NCBI GenBank assembly: GCA_963575675.1
Contig: CAUYUA010000206.1
Coordinates: forward strand, 53,161-117,160
DNA length: 64,000 bases
Source of the DNA: CAUYUA01 sp963575675
GTDB lineage: Bacteria > Pseudomonadota > Alphaproteobacteria > Azospirillales > Azospirillaceae
Direction: 5' to 3'
Part shown: piece after piece, positions 38,292 through 47,647 of the stretch
Position numbering within the stretch: position 1 is the first letter of the stretch
How the letters are laid out: each line of letters begins with the position of its first letter
Notes under the pieces: generated by a model
Database searches by the model: none
What the model saw: only the letters and a program-made list of their open reading frames with translations
What the model was told of the DNA's origin: nothing
Program-made: the position numbers and the translations under genes

Positions 38292-38476
38292 AACATTTTC
38301 CTTCGAAAAAAACGGCCTCAATCCACGCAAAGAATAACACAACGGCAAACGCAAAAAACGAATGAGATCGCTCTGAACGAATGGGATTGCCTTCGCCGTG
38401 ATGGAATGTGCTATGTATTGCGCCGACGGACCAGACGCCGAAACGAAAAACGGCGGATCAGCCCGAGGAGAGACAC

Positions 38477-39238
38477 TTGCTTGCGGAAACTCCACCGGCC
38501 CAAGGGGGTCTGGTTTTAGCTCTGCCCAAAGGACGGATTTTGGAAGAAGTCCGGCCGCTGTTGACGCATATCGGCGTCACGCCCGAAGCGGCGTTCGACG
38601 ATCCGGAGTCGCGTCTTCTGCGCTTCCAGACCAATGTTCCAGGAATCGAAATCATCCGCGTCCGCTCGTTCGACGTGGCGACTTTCGTGGCGTTCGGCGC
38701 AGCGCATCTCGGCGTGGCCGGGAACGATGTGATTATGGAGTTCGATTACCCCGAACTCTACACGCCTCTGGATCTGAAAATCGGAGAATGCCGTCTGGCG
38801 GTGGCCGAGCCGATTGAAATGGGGCAATCCGACGACCCCTCGCGCTGGAGCCATATTCGGATCGCCACCAAATATCCGCAAATCACGCGGCGACACTTCG
38901 CCGCACGCGGCGTGCAGGCGGAATGCATTAAACTCAACGGAGCGATGGAGTTGGCCCCGTCCTTGGGACTGTGTCATCGCATCGTCGACTTGGTGCAGAC
39001 CGGATCCACCTTGCGCGCCAACGGGTTGGTGGAGGTGGAAACGATCTTGGACGTCACTTCGCGTTTGATCGTCAACCGCACGGCGCTGAAAACAAGGCCG
39101 GAAGACCTCGGAGGGTGGATTACCCGTTTCCGCGACGCCGCCGACGCCGTCGAAATCGAAAGAATCGCGCGCAAAGCTGAAAAAGCCGCGCGCAAAGCCG
39201 CCGAAAAAGCCCTTCAACAGTCATTCTCCGCCACATGA
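38477..39238 (+). CDS. hisG: ATP phosphoribosyltransferase, short form
   Basis: First step of histidine synthesis (ATP + PRPP). LVLALPKGRILEEVRPLL is at the N-terminus, HLGVAGNDVIME near 77 and DLVQTGSTLRANGLVEVE near 171, the PRPP-binding region. There is no C-terminal ACT-like regulatory domain, so it is the short form that normally needs HisZ, not seen here. TTG at 38477 is proposed as start because GAGGAG lies six bases before it and no ATG is near. An ATG at 38408 would add 23 atypical residues. Confidence 0.9.
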   Translation: MLAETPPAQGGLVLALPKGRILEEVRPLLTHIGVTPEAAFDDPESRLLRFQTNVPGIEIIRVRSFDVATFVAFGAAHLGVAGNDVIMEFDYPELYTPLDLKIGECRLAVAEPIEMGQSDDPSRWSHIRIATKYPQITRRHFAARGVQAECIKLNGAMELAPSLGLCHRIVDLVQTGSTLRANGLVEVETILDVTSRLIVNRTALKTRPEDLGGWITRFRDAADAVEIERIARKAEKAARKAAEKALQQSFSAT

Positions 39239-39357
39239 CCGCCCCCGGAGCGCGCTTCTTTTCTCGCAGCCGCGCGCAACGCTTGGTTTTTATCCGAAAA
39301 CACGTCTGAGAACACTCGCAAAAAGGGAGCCGCAGGCGCGGCATGAAGGGATTGTCG

Positions 39358-40659
39358 ATGCGCCACAGACTCAACAGCGCCGATCCGTCGTTCGAAGCCG
39401 GTTTTTCTCTGCTGCTGAATACGCAGCGCGATCTACGCGCCGACGTGCGCGTAACGGTGACGGGAATTCTGGACGACGTCCGTCATCACGGAGACGCGGC
39501 GGTCCTGGCCTACACCGAACGCTTCGACCGTCAGAGGTTGTCGCCGGAAGCGATTCGCGTGCCCGAGGCCGATATTGAATCGGCGCTCTCCCAATGTTCA
39601 GTTGAGGCTTTGGCCGCGCTGCACATGGCCGCAGACCGCATAGAAGACTTCCATCGTCGCCAAATCCCCGAACCGATCGCCTACACCGACGCTCTGGGCG
39701 TGCGCCTGGGCGCCCGTTGGACGCCCATCGATTCGGTCGGCGTCTATGTTCCGGGTGGAGCCGCCTCCTACCCCAGCTCGGTGCTGATGAACGCGCTGCC
39801 CGCTCGCGCGGCGGGCGTGCATCGCATCGCCATGGTCGTGCCCACGCCCGACGGATGTCTGAACCCGTTGGTGCTCGCGGCGGCGCAGCGCTGCGGCGTC
39901 ACCGAAATCTACCGCGTCGGCGGAGCTCAAGCCATCGGCGCCTTGGCCTTCGGCACAACCGCCATTCCCGCCGTGGATAAAATCGTCGGCCCAGGCAACG
40001 CCTACGTCGCCGAGGCCAAACGTCAAGTCTTCGGAACCGTCGGAATCGATGTCATCGCCGGGCCATCCGAGATTCTGGTGGTCGCCGACAACCTCAACGA
40101 CCCCCACTGGATCGCCGCCGACCTCATGTCCCAAGCGGAGCACGACACCGCCGCTCAGGCGATCTTGATCACCGACACTCCCGAATTCGCCGACCGCGTC
40201 ATCGCCGCCGTCGAGTCTCTGTTGACCACCTTGCCGCGCTCCGGAATCGCCGCGCGAAGCTGGCGCTCTCACGGCGCCGTCATCGTCACGCCCTCCTTCG
40301 ACGACGCCCCCCCGATCATCGACCGCATCGCTCCCGAACATCTGGAGCTTGCCGTCGCCGATCCCCAGCCCCTCGCCGACCGCGTCCGTCACGCGGGCGC
40401 CATTTTCCTCGGACGACACACCCCGGAAGCCATCGGCGATTACGTCGCCGGGCCGAACCATGTGCTGCCCACCGCCCGCACCGCTCGCTACGCATCCGGA
40501 TTGGGCGTGCTCGATTTCCTCAAGCGGACCTCTCTGGTCGGATGCGACGCCGCCGGGCTGGCCGCCATAGGCCCCGCCGCCGTCACCTTGGCCCGCGCCG
40601 AAGGGCTCGAAGCCCACGCCCGCTCGGTCGCCATTCGCTTGACAAGCGCGCCGTCGTAA
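39358..40659 (+). CDS. hisD: Histidinol dehydrogenase
   Basis: Last two oxidations to L-histidine, NAD- and Zn-dependent. About 433 residues, normal length. Motifs: DSVGVYVPGGAASYPSSVLM near 124, VGGAQAIGALAFGT near 189, VDKIVGPGNAYVAEAKR near 208, GPSEILVVAD near 235, SQAEHDTAAQ (Zn and catalytic residues) near 259 and PEHLEL near 326. ATG 39358 has AAGGGA upstream, while the in-frame ATG at 39343 is an alternative. Follows hisG by 119 bp. Confidence 0.95.
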   Translation: MRHRLNSADPSFEAGFSLLLNTQRDLRADVRVTVTGILDDVRHHGDAAVLAYTERFDRQRLSPEAIRVPEADIESALSQCSVEALAALHMAADRIEDFHRRQIPEPIAYTDALGVRLGARWTPIDSVGVYVPGGAASYPSSVLMNALPARAAGVHRIAMVVPTPDGCLNPLVLAAAQRCGVTEIYRVGGAQAIGALAFGTTAIPAVDKIVGPGNAYVAEAKRQVFGTVGIDVIAGPSEILVVADNLNDPHWIAADLMSQAEHDTAAQAILITDTPEFADRVIAAVESLLTTLPRSGIAARSWRSHGAVIVTPSFDDAPPIIDRIAPEHLELAVADPQPLADRVRHAGAIFLGRHTPEAIGDYVAGPNHVLPTARTARYASGLGVLDFLKRTSLVGCDAAGLAAIGPAAVTLARAEGLEAHARSVAIRLTSAPS

Positions 40660-40692
40660 AATGCCGTCGTAAATCCAGATAGGCTCTCGGCC

Positions 40693-41175
40693 ATGACAAC
40701 CGAATCGCGAAACCGAATCGTTCACGTTCAACTCGATGAAAAAACTCTGGTTCGCCGCAAACCAGAAGTCGAGCACGAACGCGCCGTCGCCATCTTCGAT
40801 CTCCTGGAGGAAAACGTCTTCGCCCTCTCGGAGTTCCCCGACAACGGGCCCTATAACGTCCACTTGTCGATCGAAGATAATCGGTTGGTCTTCGACGTCC
40901 GAACCCAAGACGGGCAACCGTTGACCCGCGTCATGTTGCCGCTCACGCTCTTCCGCACCATCGTAAAAGATTATTTTATGATCTGCGAGAGCTATTATAA
41001 CGCGATCAAACGCTCAACGCCGTCCCAGATCGAAGCGCTCGACATGGGACGGCGCGGGCTCCACAATGAAGGCTCAGTCTTGTTGCGCGAGCGTCTCGCA
41101 GGAAAAATCGACATCGATCACGACACGGCGCGAAGGCTGTTTACTTTGGTCTGTGTTTTGCATATTCGCGCATAA
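40693..41175 (+). CDS. UPF0262 family protein
   Basis: 160 residues. Motifs EHERAVAIFDLLEENVF, YNVHLSIEDNRLVFDV, LPLTLFRTIVKDYFMICESY and ALDMGRRGLHNEGS are those of the alphaproteobacterial UPF0262 family, whose function is unknown. It lies 33 bp after hisD and 19 bp before the phosphatase gene, the usual order in this class, which suggests an operon. Confidence 0.9.
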   Translation: MTTESRNRIVHVQLDEKTLVRRKPEVEHERAVAIFDLLEENVFALSEFPDNGPYNVHLSIEDNRLVFDVRTQDGQPLTRVMLPLTLFRTIVKDYFMICESYYNAIKRSTPSQIEALDMGRRGLHNEGSVLLRERLAGKIDIDHDTARRLFTLVCVLHIRA

Positions 41176-41194
41176 AAGCGGAGATCCGCCCGCG

Positions 41195-41653
41195 ATGTTC
41201 GCTCCTCTTGCGCCGATTCCCGTCACTAGCGTTCTCTTCGCTTGCACATACAACGCGATTCGTTCGCCTATGGCCGCCGCCGTGTTCAAAAAAATACACG
41301 GCGCGCGGATCTATGTTGATTCGTGCGGCGTGCGGGAGTGCGATATAGATCCGTTTATGATCGCCGTCATGCAGGAAAAAGGCATCGATCTTTCGCGTCA
41401 TCGTTGCAAAACCTTCGATGAATTGGAGGATTTATCCTTTGACCTGGTGATTTCACTGTCGCCGGAAGCCCATCATAAATCCGTCGAGATGGTGCGCACC
41501 ATGGCCTGCGAAGTGGAATATTGGCCGACCTTCGATCCGTCGGTGCTTGAGGGCAACCGCGAGGCCATGTTGAGCGCCTATCGCGAGATTCGCGACAAAC
41601 TGATCGACCGCATAGAAAAGCGTTTTCCACCGGGCCAGCCGATCACCGTCTAA
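41195..41653 (+). CDS. Low-molecular-weight phosphatase-like protein
   Basis: 152 residues from ATG 41195. P-loop FACTYNAIRSPMAA near residues 14-27 (CX5R-S) and FDPSV near 115 in the position of the general-acid loop. The conserved order hisD-UPF0262-phosphatase in alphaproteobacteria supports the call. It is related to low-Mr tyrosine phosphatases and arsenate reductases, and the substrate is unknown. In many relatives infA follows, but it does not here. Confidence 0.85.
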   Translation: MFAPLAPIPVTSVLFACTYNAIRSPMAAAVFKKIHGARIYVDSCGVRECDIDPFMIAVMQEKGIDLSRHRCKTFDELEDLSFDLVISLSPEAHHKSVEMVRTMACEVEYWPTFDPSVLEGNREAMLSAYREIRDKLIDRIEKRFPPGQPITV

Positions 41654-42129
41654 GAGTCCGGTGGGAAAGGTCGAGGGCGCTGCAATGCTTGGTGACGTGG
41701 CGCTTTCCGCACCCTACATATATTGCGCCTCAGGGGACTTTCCCGACGGACACTAAGGCCTGCCCCCATAGGCGGCGAAACGCCCCGGTTGATGAATATC
41801 GAATCGCGACCTATACTGACAATAAATAAGGCTCAATTCGCGTTAGGTTGGCATGCGCCTTTCAATGGCTTAGAAACGCTGGATTCGTTTACCGACGAAA
41901 CCACGCAGAATTAATGAAACAAGAGATTTCATGATGAATCTCGCACAATTGATTTTACTGAACCTTTTCTTGCCAATATTAACTGCCCTGCTTGATTGCG
42001 TCTTCGGAACGCAGCAAGCGGGCGGTCAAGGAAACTTCGGCGCAGACGGCAAGTGATTGAAAATTTGATCTCGCATCTTCGTTCTATTCAGAGTAAACAA
42101 ATGCCGAATGCGCCTGAAGAGATGCGAGA
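41654..42129. other. Gap between the his-linked genes and cysT
   Basis: Mostly noncoding. A 41- or 42-codon frame at 41931-42056 (see separate entry) is the only ORF of interest. The region should contain the cys promoter, not identified. Confidence 0.4.
41931..42056 (+). CDS. Possible small membrane peptide
   Basis: About 41 codons: MMNLAQLILLNLFLPILTAL, then LDCVFGTQQAGGQGNFG. A hydrophobic first half and a polar Gly/Gln tail resemble small bacterial membrane peptides. AAGAG precedes the tandem ATGs. It could equally be chance. Confidence 0.3.
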   Translation: MMNLAQLILLNLFLPILTALLDCVFGTQQAGGQGNFGADGK

Positions 42130-42960
42130 ATGAAAAAACACCCCCGCGTGCTTCCCGGATTTCGGCTTAGTCTCGGCGTGACCGTCACATGGCTCAGCTT
42201 GGTCGTGCTGCTGCCGCTCGCCGCCCTCATCCTCAGCGCCGCCGGGCTCGGTTGGTCCGGATTCTGGGGCAAAGTTCTCACTCCCCGCGTCTTCTCCGCC
42301 TTCGAAGTCAGCCTCGGAACCGCTTTTCTCGCCGCCTCCATCAACGCCGTCTTCGGCTTCCTGGTCGCTTGGGTTTTGGTGCGCTATCCGTTTCCCGGAA
42401 AACGCTTTATAGACGCTTTGGTGGATTTGCCCTTCGCCCTCCCCACGGCCGTCGCGGGAATCGCCCTCACCACGCTTTACGCCCGCAACGGTTGGCTTGG
42501 AAGCGTGCTGGAGCCCGCAGGTTTCCCCATCGCCTTCGGCTCTCCCGGAATCGTCGTCGCCCTCGTCTTCATCGGCCTGCCGTTCGTGGTTCGCACCGTC
42601 CAGCCGGTTCTGCAAGACCTCCCACCGGAAGAAGAAGAAGCCGCCGCCAGTTTGGGAGCCGGACGCTGGCAAACCCTGCGATGCGTCGTCTTTCCCGCCA
42701 TCGCCCCCAGTCTGTTGACGGGTTTTGCGCTGGCTCTGGCGCGCGGAATCGGCGAATATGGATCCGTCATTTTCATTGCCGGAAACATGCCGGGCATTTC
42801 GGAAATCGTGCCCCTGCTGATCGTCATCAAGCTTGAGCAATACGACTACGCCGGAGCCGCCGCCATCGCCACTTTGATGCTCGCCGTCTCGTTCCTCATG
42901 TTGTTGACCATTAACGTCTTGCAATATTGGATGAGAAAGCGTCATGCGCCCAATCCATGA
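42130..42960 (+). CDS. cysT: Sulfate/thiosulfate ABC transporter permease CysT
   Basis: 276 residues, six predicted membrane helices. LVDLPFALPTAVAGIAL near 96 and the EAA loop EEEEAAASLGAGRWQTLRCVVFP near 174, which docks CysA. VIFIAGNMPGISEIVPLLI is a CysT/CysU hallmark. With CysW it forms the channel for ATP-driven sulfate uptake. It overlaps cysW by 17 bp. Confidence 0.93.
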   Translation: MKKHPRVLPGFRLSLGVTVTWLSLVVLLPLAALILSAAGLGWSGFWGKVLTPRVFSAFEVSLGTAFLAASINAVFGFLVAWVLVRYPFPGKRFIDALVDLPFALPTAVAGIALTTLYARNGWLGSVLEPAGFPIAFGSPGIVVALVFIGLPFVVRTVQPVLQDLPPEEEEAAASLGAGRWQTLRCVVFPAIAPSLLTGFALALARGIGEYGSVIFIAGNMPGISEIVPLLIVIKLEQYDYAGAAAIATLMLAVSFLMLLTINVLQYWMRKRHAPNP

Positions 42961-43810
42961 GCCTTCCACCGTCAACCGACCAACGCTGCGCGATCCGGTT
43001 TGGATGCGCGCGCTGCTGATCATAACGGCGCTCGGCTTTTTATTCTTGTTTCTTCTTCTGCCGCTGCTGACCGTCTTCTCCGAAGCCCTGCAAAACGGCG
43101 TTGACGCCTATTTCGCCGCACTCACCGATCCAGACGCCCAATCCGCCATTCGTCTCACTCTGTTGGTCGCCGCCATCGCCGTTCCGCTCAACACCGTGTT
43201 CGGCGTCGCCGCCTCTTGGTGCGTCACCAAATTTACCTTTCCAGGCCGCAATTTTCTTTTGACGCTTATTGACCTTCCTTTTTCCGTGTCTCCTGTGATC
43301 TCCGGCATGATCTACGTCTTGTTGTTCGGCCTTAATGGTTGGTTTGGGCCTTGGTTGCGCGCGCATGATCTCCAGATCATCTTCGCTCTTCCCGGCCTTG
43401 TCTTGGCCACCGTGTTCGTCACCTTTCCTTTCGTCGCGCGAGAACTCACCCCGTTAATGCAAGAACAAGGCGCCGAGGAAGAAGAGGCCGCCGTGGCTCT
43501 GGGCGCCGGCGGATGGAAAACATTCTGGATGGTGACTCTGCCCAACATCAAGTGGGGGCTGCTTTATGGAGTCCTCCTCTGCAACGCCCGCGCCATGGGA
43601 GAATTCGGCGCCGTCTCCGTGGTTTCCGGCCATATCCGAGGCCTCACCAACACCATGCCTCTGCATGTGGAAATCCTCTATAACGAGTACAATTTCGTTG
43701 CGGCGTTCGCTGTCGCATCCTTGTTGGCAATGTTGGGATTGACGACGCTGGTGTTCAAATTCATTCTAGAGTGGCGCTATGGAGCCGAACAATCCAACAA
43801 AGAAAATTGA
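42944..43810 (+). CDS. cysW: Sulfate/thiosulfate ABC transporter permease CysW
   Basis: 288 residues. FLLTLIDLPFSVSPVISG near 105, the EAA loop EEEEAAVALGAGGWKTFWMVTLP near 182 and GEFGAVSVVSGHIRG near 223 are typical of CysW. Partner of CysT, translated from a start inside the end of cysT. Confidence 0.93.
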   Translation: MRPIHEPSTVNRPTLRDPVWMRALLIITALGFLFLFLLLPLLTVFSEALQNGVDAYFAALTDPDAQSAIRLTLLVAAIAVPLNTVFGVAASWCVTKFTFPGRNFLLTLIDLPFSVSPVISGMIYVLLFGLNGWFGPWLRAHDLQIIFALPGLVLATVFVTFPFVARELTPLMQEQGAEEEEAAVALGAGGWKTFWMVTLPNIKWGLLYGVLLCNARAMGEFGAVSVVSGHIRGLTNTMPLHVEILYNEYNFVAAFAVASLLAMLGLTTLVFKFILEWRYGAEQSNKEN

Positions 43811-43897
43811 TCGCCGTCAAAGCGGCGCAAACCCGAACAAGAAGCTCCATCGCTGAAGGTTCCGTTGTTCCTTTCCACCACGCGGCGGTCTAAATCC

Positions 43898-44983
43898 ATG
43901 GCCATCGATGTTTCCGGCATCGTCAAACGCTTCGGCTCGTTTCTGGCGCTGGACGCCGTCGATCTGACGATTGACAAAAACGAGTTTGTCGCTCTGCTCG
44001 GACCCTCCGGCTCGGGAAAAACAACGCTGTTGCGCATCTTGGGCGGTTTGGAGCATCCAGACTCCGGCTCATTATGGATCGACGGCGTATCGGCGTTGGA
44101 GCACGGACCGAGAGACCGAAAAGTCGGATTCGTTTTCCAGCATTATTCTCTTTTCCGTCACATGACGGTGTTCGACAACGTGGCGTTCGGCCTACGGGTC
44201 CGGTCGCGCGCACAACGTCCGTCCAAGGCGGATATTGCGTCGCGCGTCCATAAACTGCTGCGTTTGGTTCAATTGGAAATGATGGCGACTCGCTATCCGT
44301 CACAGCTCTCCGGAGGACAGCGGCAACGGGTGGCGTTGGCGCGGGCGTTGGCAATTGAGCCAAAAGTTTTATTGCTGGACGAACCGTTCGGCGCTCTGGA
44401 TGCGAAGGTGCGGAAAGAGCTGCGGCGTTGGTTGCGGCGCCTGCATGACGAGATGGAATTAACCAGCGTTTTCGTAACGCACGACCAAGAAGAGGCCCTG
44501 GAGCTGGCGGATCGAGTCGCGGTGATGCATCAGGGAAGAATTATACAGATTGGGGCTCCGGATGAGGTTTACAGTCAACCTCAGACGGAATTTGTTTATG
44601 ATTTCTTGGGGAATGTGAATCGATTCGAGTGCGAGGTGACGGATGGAGTGGCGCGTCGCGGGAGTCTGCGTTTAGAAAACACGGAAGACGGCGCAAAACA
44701 GCGTCTCTCGGGTGCGGCGACAGCGTTTGTGCGTCCGCACGATATCGCTCTTGGGCAGAAGATTCTTGATCGAAGAGGAATGGATGAGGGCGATGCGCGA
44801 TTGGCGTTGGGACAGGTGACGTTGGTTCACCCGATCGGCCCGACGGTAAGGATTGAGGTTGAATGCGATGGGGTTCTTTTAGAAGTGGTTTCGGATCGAG
44901 ATCACGTGATGAATTTGGGATTAAGAGTGGGGGATTTTTGTCCGGTCAAGCTGTTGCGTGGCCGCGTGTTTCCCAAGAGATAG
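43898..44983 (+). CDS. cysA: Sulfate/thiosulfate ABC transporter ATPase CysA
   Basis: 361 residues from ATG 43898. Walker A LLGPSGSGKTTLLR near 33, Q-loop GFVFQHYSLFRHM near 77, signature LSGGQRQRVALARAL near 139, Walker B VLLLDEPFGALD near 159, switch His VTHDQEEA near 192, then a C-terminal TOBE-like region with VRPHDIAL. Powers CysTW. No sulfate-binding protein gene (sbp/cysP) is adjacent, so it must be elsewhere or another binding protein is shared. Confidence 0.93.
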   Translation: MAIDVSGIVKRFGSFLALDAVDLTIDKNEFVALLGPSGSGKTTLLRILGGLEHPDSGSLWIDGVSALEHGPRDRKVGFVFQHYSLFRHMTVFDNVAFGLRVRSRAQRPSKADIASRVHKLLRLVQLEMMATRYPSQLSGGQRQRVALARALAIEPKVLLLDEPFGALDAKVRKELRRWLRRLHDEMELTSVFVTHDQEEALELADRVAVMHQGRIIQIGAPDEVYSQPQTEFVYDFLGNVNRFECEVTDGVARRGSLRLENTEDGAKQRLSGAATAFVRPHDIALGQKILDRRGMDEGDARLALGQVTLVHPIGPTVRIEVECDGVLLEVVSDRDHVMNLGLRVGDFCPVKLLRGRVFPKR

Positions 44984-44984
44984 C

Positions 44985-45065
44985 GCCATAAGACACAACA
45001 CCATAAAAAAGACACACCATAAAAAAGACACGACGCCATAAAAAAAGATGCAACACCATAAAAAT
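44985..45065. repeat. Imperfect tandem repeat after cysA
   Basis: Four to five units resembling ACACCATAAAAAAGACAC follow the cysA stop directly. No function evident. Confidence 0.7.
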
Positions 45066-45110
45066 GAGCGCGATCATGCGACGATCACACAGGTCGCATA
45101 AAGAATCAAA

Positions 45111-45245
45111 AGAGTCCGGAGACTGTGTTCCCAGTCGCTCGGACCGTCGCTCGGGCCAAGAACGAAAGCTCCCTTTGCCCTTATTCGCGCTTTATCCTTA
45201 TTCGCGCGAGGCCCGAGCGACCGAGAACACAGTCTTCTGAGCCCT
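45111..45245. terminator. Inverted pair of family A elements between cysA and thiD
   Basis: Left arm AGAGTCCGGAGACTGTGTTC... with CAGTCGCTCGG, right arm CCGAGCGACCGAGAACACAG..., with TTATTCGCGC repeats between. It separates convergent genes, as at 23416-23515. Arms are less perfect. Followed by a T- and A-rich stretch to 45360. Confidence 0.65.
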
Positions 45246-45379
45246 TTCGCCTTATTTTTTTATTTTTTTATTATCGTTCTTCTTCTTATTATTCTTATTG
45301 TTCCTCTTGTCGTTTATTATCACTTATTTTTTACTTATGCTTTCCACTGATTTTTTGCCCGAAACAACTAAAAACCAAC

Positions 45380-46180
45380 TCATGGAAAAGGGCAGATCGT
45401 GTGACCATGATGAAGCGGCCCATGACCGTGGCCAAACCCCGGAGCCTGCAAAATCGCCGTTTGAACATAACTCCGCGCCCGAACCACAGCATCCCGCCAC
45501 GACATCCCCATCGCAACCCCCGCCGCCACAGCCGAAGCCAACGCACACCCCGTGCCATGCGTGTGCGGCGTTGCAATCCGTCGCGACTCGAAAGTTTCTT
45601 CCTGATCATCGCTGGCCAACAAGTCGACCAGAACTTTTCCCTCCATATGTCCACCCTTCAGCAACACCAACTTCGGCCCCAAACTACGAATTAGCGCCGC
45701 CGCATGCCGCATGTCGTCCACATCCCGAATCGTCACGCCCGTCAAAGCCTCCGCTTCAGGAATATTCGGCGTAATTAAGTCGGCGTGAACCAACAACCTC
45801 TGTTTCAACACCGACACCGCATCCGGATCCAACAACGGATCGCCGCCCTTAGCCACCATCACCGGATCAATAATTAACGGAACGCCAATCGCATGACTTT
45901 CAATCACGGACGTCACGGCGATAATCACCGCAGCCGAAGATAACATACCCGTTTTTATGGCGTCAGCGCCGATGTCTTCCAACACCACGCGCATCTGCAT
46001 GGCGACAAACCCCGGATCCACCGAGCGCACATCAAAAACGCCGCGCGTGTTCTGAGCCGTTAAAGCCGTGATCGCCGTGGCGGCGTATCCCCCCAACGCC
46101 GTCACGGTCTTGATGTCGCCCTGAATTCCTGCGCCGCCGCCAGAATCCGAACCGGCAACGATCAGAACCCGTCCTCTCAT
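45380..46180 (-). CDS. thiD: Hydroxymethylpyrimidine (phosphate) kinase
   Basis: 266 residues. Phosphorylates HMP and HMP-P in thiamine synthesis. VLIVAGSDSGGGAGIQGDIKT near 5-25 (substrate-binding), AIKTGMLSS near 95, IDPVMVAKGGDPLL near 124, ITPNIPEAEALTG near 156, and the anion-hole/catalytic TPHTHGTGCALASA near 208-221. It starts 11 bp after glmM on the same strand, so the two are probably co-transcribed, a less common pairing. Confidence 0.92.
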   Translation of the reverse strand: MRGRVLIVAGSDSGGGAGIQGDIKTVTALGGYAATAITALTAQNTRGVFDVRSVDPGFVAMQMRVVLEDIGADAIKTGMLSSAAVIIAVTSVIESHAIGVPLIIDPVMVAKGGDPLLDPDAVSVLKQRLLVHADLITPNIPEAEALTGVTIRDVDDMRHAAALIRSLGPKLVLLKGGHMEGKVLVDLLASDDQEETFESRRIATPHTHGTGCALASAVAAGVAMGMSWRDAVVRARSYVQTAILQAPGFGHGHGPLHHGHTICPFP

Positions 46181-46191
46181 GGCGATGTCTC

Positions 46192-47580
46192 CTACTTTGC
46201 ACAGCGCGGATCAAAGCCTGATCCGGCGGACTGCTCAATCGAGACCACGATTTCACCGACCAATTGCTTGATCAAAAGCGCGTCGTCTCCTTCGGCCATA
46301 ACACGAATCAACGGCTCGGTGCCGGACTTGCGAATCAAAAGCCGTCCTCCACCATCCAATCGCGCCTCGGCGGCGCGAATGGCGGCCTTCACATGCTCTG
46401 AAGCCAACGGCGTCGCGCCATTCAACCCTTCCGGATTAAAACGAACATTGCGCAAGATTTGCGGCACGGGTTCAAACTGCCGACAAACGCGGCTCACCGG
46501 CTCCTCACGCTCTTGGATCACAGCCAAAACCTGCAAAGCGGCGACCAACCCGTCGCCGGTGGTGCCATAATCTCCGAGCACAATATGCCCAGACTGCTCA
46601 CCGCCGATATTATAGCCGAACTCGCGCATATGCTCGACCACGTATCGATCGCCGACCGGCGTTCGCGCCAAGTTCAACCCTAGTTTGTTGAGATAACGCT
46701 CCAACCCCAAATTCGACATAACGGTCGCAACCACGCCACCGCCGTTCAACCGCCCCGTCTTTGCCCAAGAGGACGCGATTAAGGCCATGACTTGGTCGCC
46801 ATCGATCGGACGGCCGGTTTCATCGACGAGAAACACGCGGTCGGCGTCGCCATCGAGCGCAATGCCCAAATGCGCCTGATGTTCAACAACCTCGCGACAT
46901 AGCGCCTCGGGAGACGTGGCGCCGCAATGATGGTTGATGTTGAATCCATCCGGCTGAACCGCTATGGCGATGACATCGGCTCCAAGCTCATAGAGCACTT
47001 TCGGCGCCACGCGATAGGCGGCGCCATTGGCGCAATCAACCACAATCTTCAACCCATCCAGCCGCAAACCGCGAGGAAAGGTGTTCTTGACGTATTCTAT
47101 ATATCGCCCCGTAGCGTCTTCCAATCGACTGGCGCGCCCGAGCTTGGACGGTTCGGCGAGATCGTCGTCGAAGGGCTGGTCCATGCGGGTTTCAATGGCG
47201 ATTTCGACTTGATCGGAAAGCTTATGACCATCGGGGTCAAACAACTTGATGCCGTTGTCCTGAAATGGATTGTGCGAAGCGGAGATCATGACGCCCATGT
47301 CGGCCCGCAAAGAGCGCGTCAACATCGCCACCGCCGGAGTCGGCAATGGCCCCACCAGCATCACGTCCATGCCCATAGAGATGAATCCCGCCGTCAACGC
47401 GGGCTCCAAGAGATAGCCGGAAAGCCGAGTGTCTTTTCCAATGACCACGCGATGCCGATGATCTCCCCGTCGAAACTGCGCCGCCGCCGCCATCGCCACG
47501 CGCAGAGCCGTCTGCGCCGTCATGGGTTCGATATTGGCCAAGCCTCGGATGCCATCGGTGCCGAAAAGGTGACGAGTCAT
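46192..47580 (-). CDS. glmM: Phosphoglucosamine mutase
   Basis: 462 residues. Converts glucosamine-6-P to glucosamine-1-P for UDP-GlcNAc, feeding peptidoglycan and LPS. FGTDGIRGLAN is at the N-terminus, phospho-serine loop VMISASHNPFQDNGIK near 97-112 (Ser in SASHNP), metal loop DGDADRVFLVDE near 243, sugar-binding GGEQSGHIV near 327 and phosphate site IRKSGTEPLIRVMAE near 422. In many alphaproteobacteria glmM follows ftsH-folP, not visible here. Confidence 0.95.
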   Translation of the reverse strand: MTRHLFGTDGIRGLANIEPMTAQTALRVAMAAAAQFRRGDHRHRVVIGKDTRLSGYLLEPALTAGFISMGMDVMLVGPLPTPAVAMLTRSLRADMGVMISASHNPFQDNGIKLFDPDGHKLSDQVEIAIETRMDQPFDDDLAEPSKLGRASRLEDATGRYIEYVKNTFPRGLRLDGLKIVVDCANGAAYRVAPKVLYELGADVIAIAVQPDGFNINHHCGATSPEALCREVVEHQAHLGIALDGDADRVFLVDETGRPIDGDQVMALIASSWAKTGRLNGGGVVATVMSNLGLERYLNKLGLNLARTPVGDRYVVEHMREFGYNIGGEQSGHIVLGDYGTTGDGLVAALQVLAVIQEREEPVSRVCRQFEPVPQILRNVRFNPEGLNGATPLASEHVKAAIRAAEARLDGGGRLLIRKSGTEPLIRVMAEGDDALLIKQLVGEIVVSIEQSAGSGFDPRCAK

Positions 47581-47647
47581 GCGTTTTTCCCGCTCATATA
47601 TTCAGAAAAGAAGTTGCAGAAAAACAGAGAGTGTGCGCCGTCTGGCG

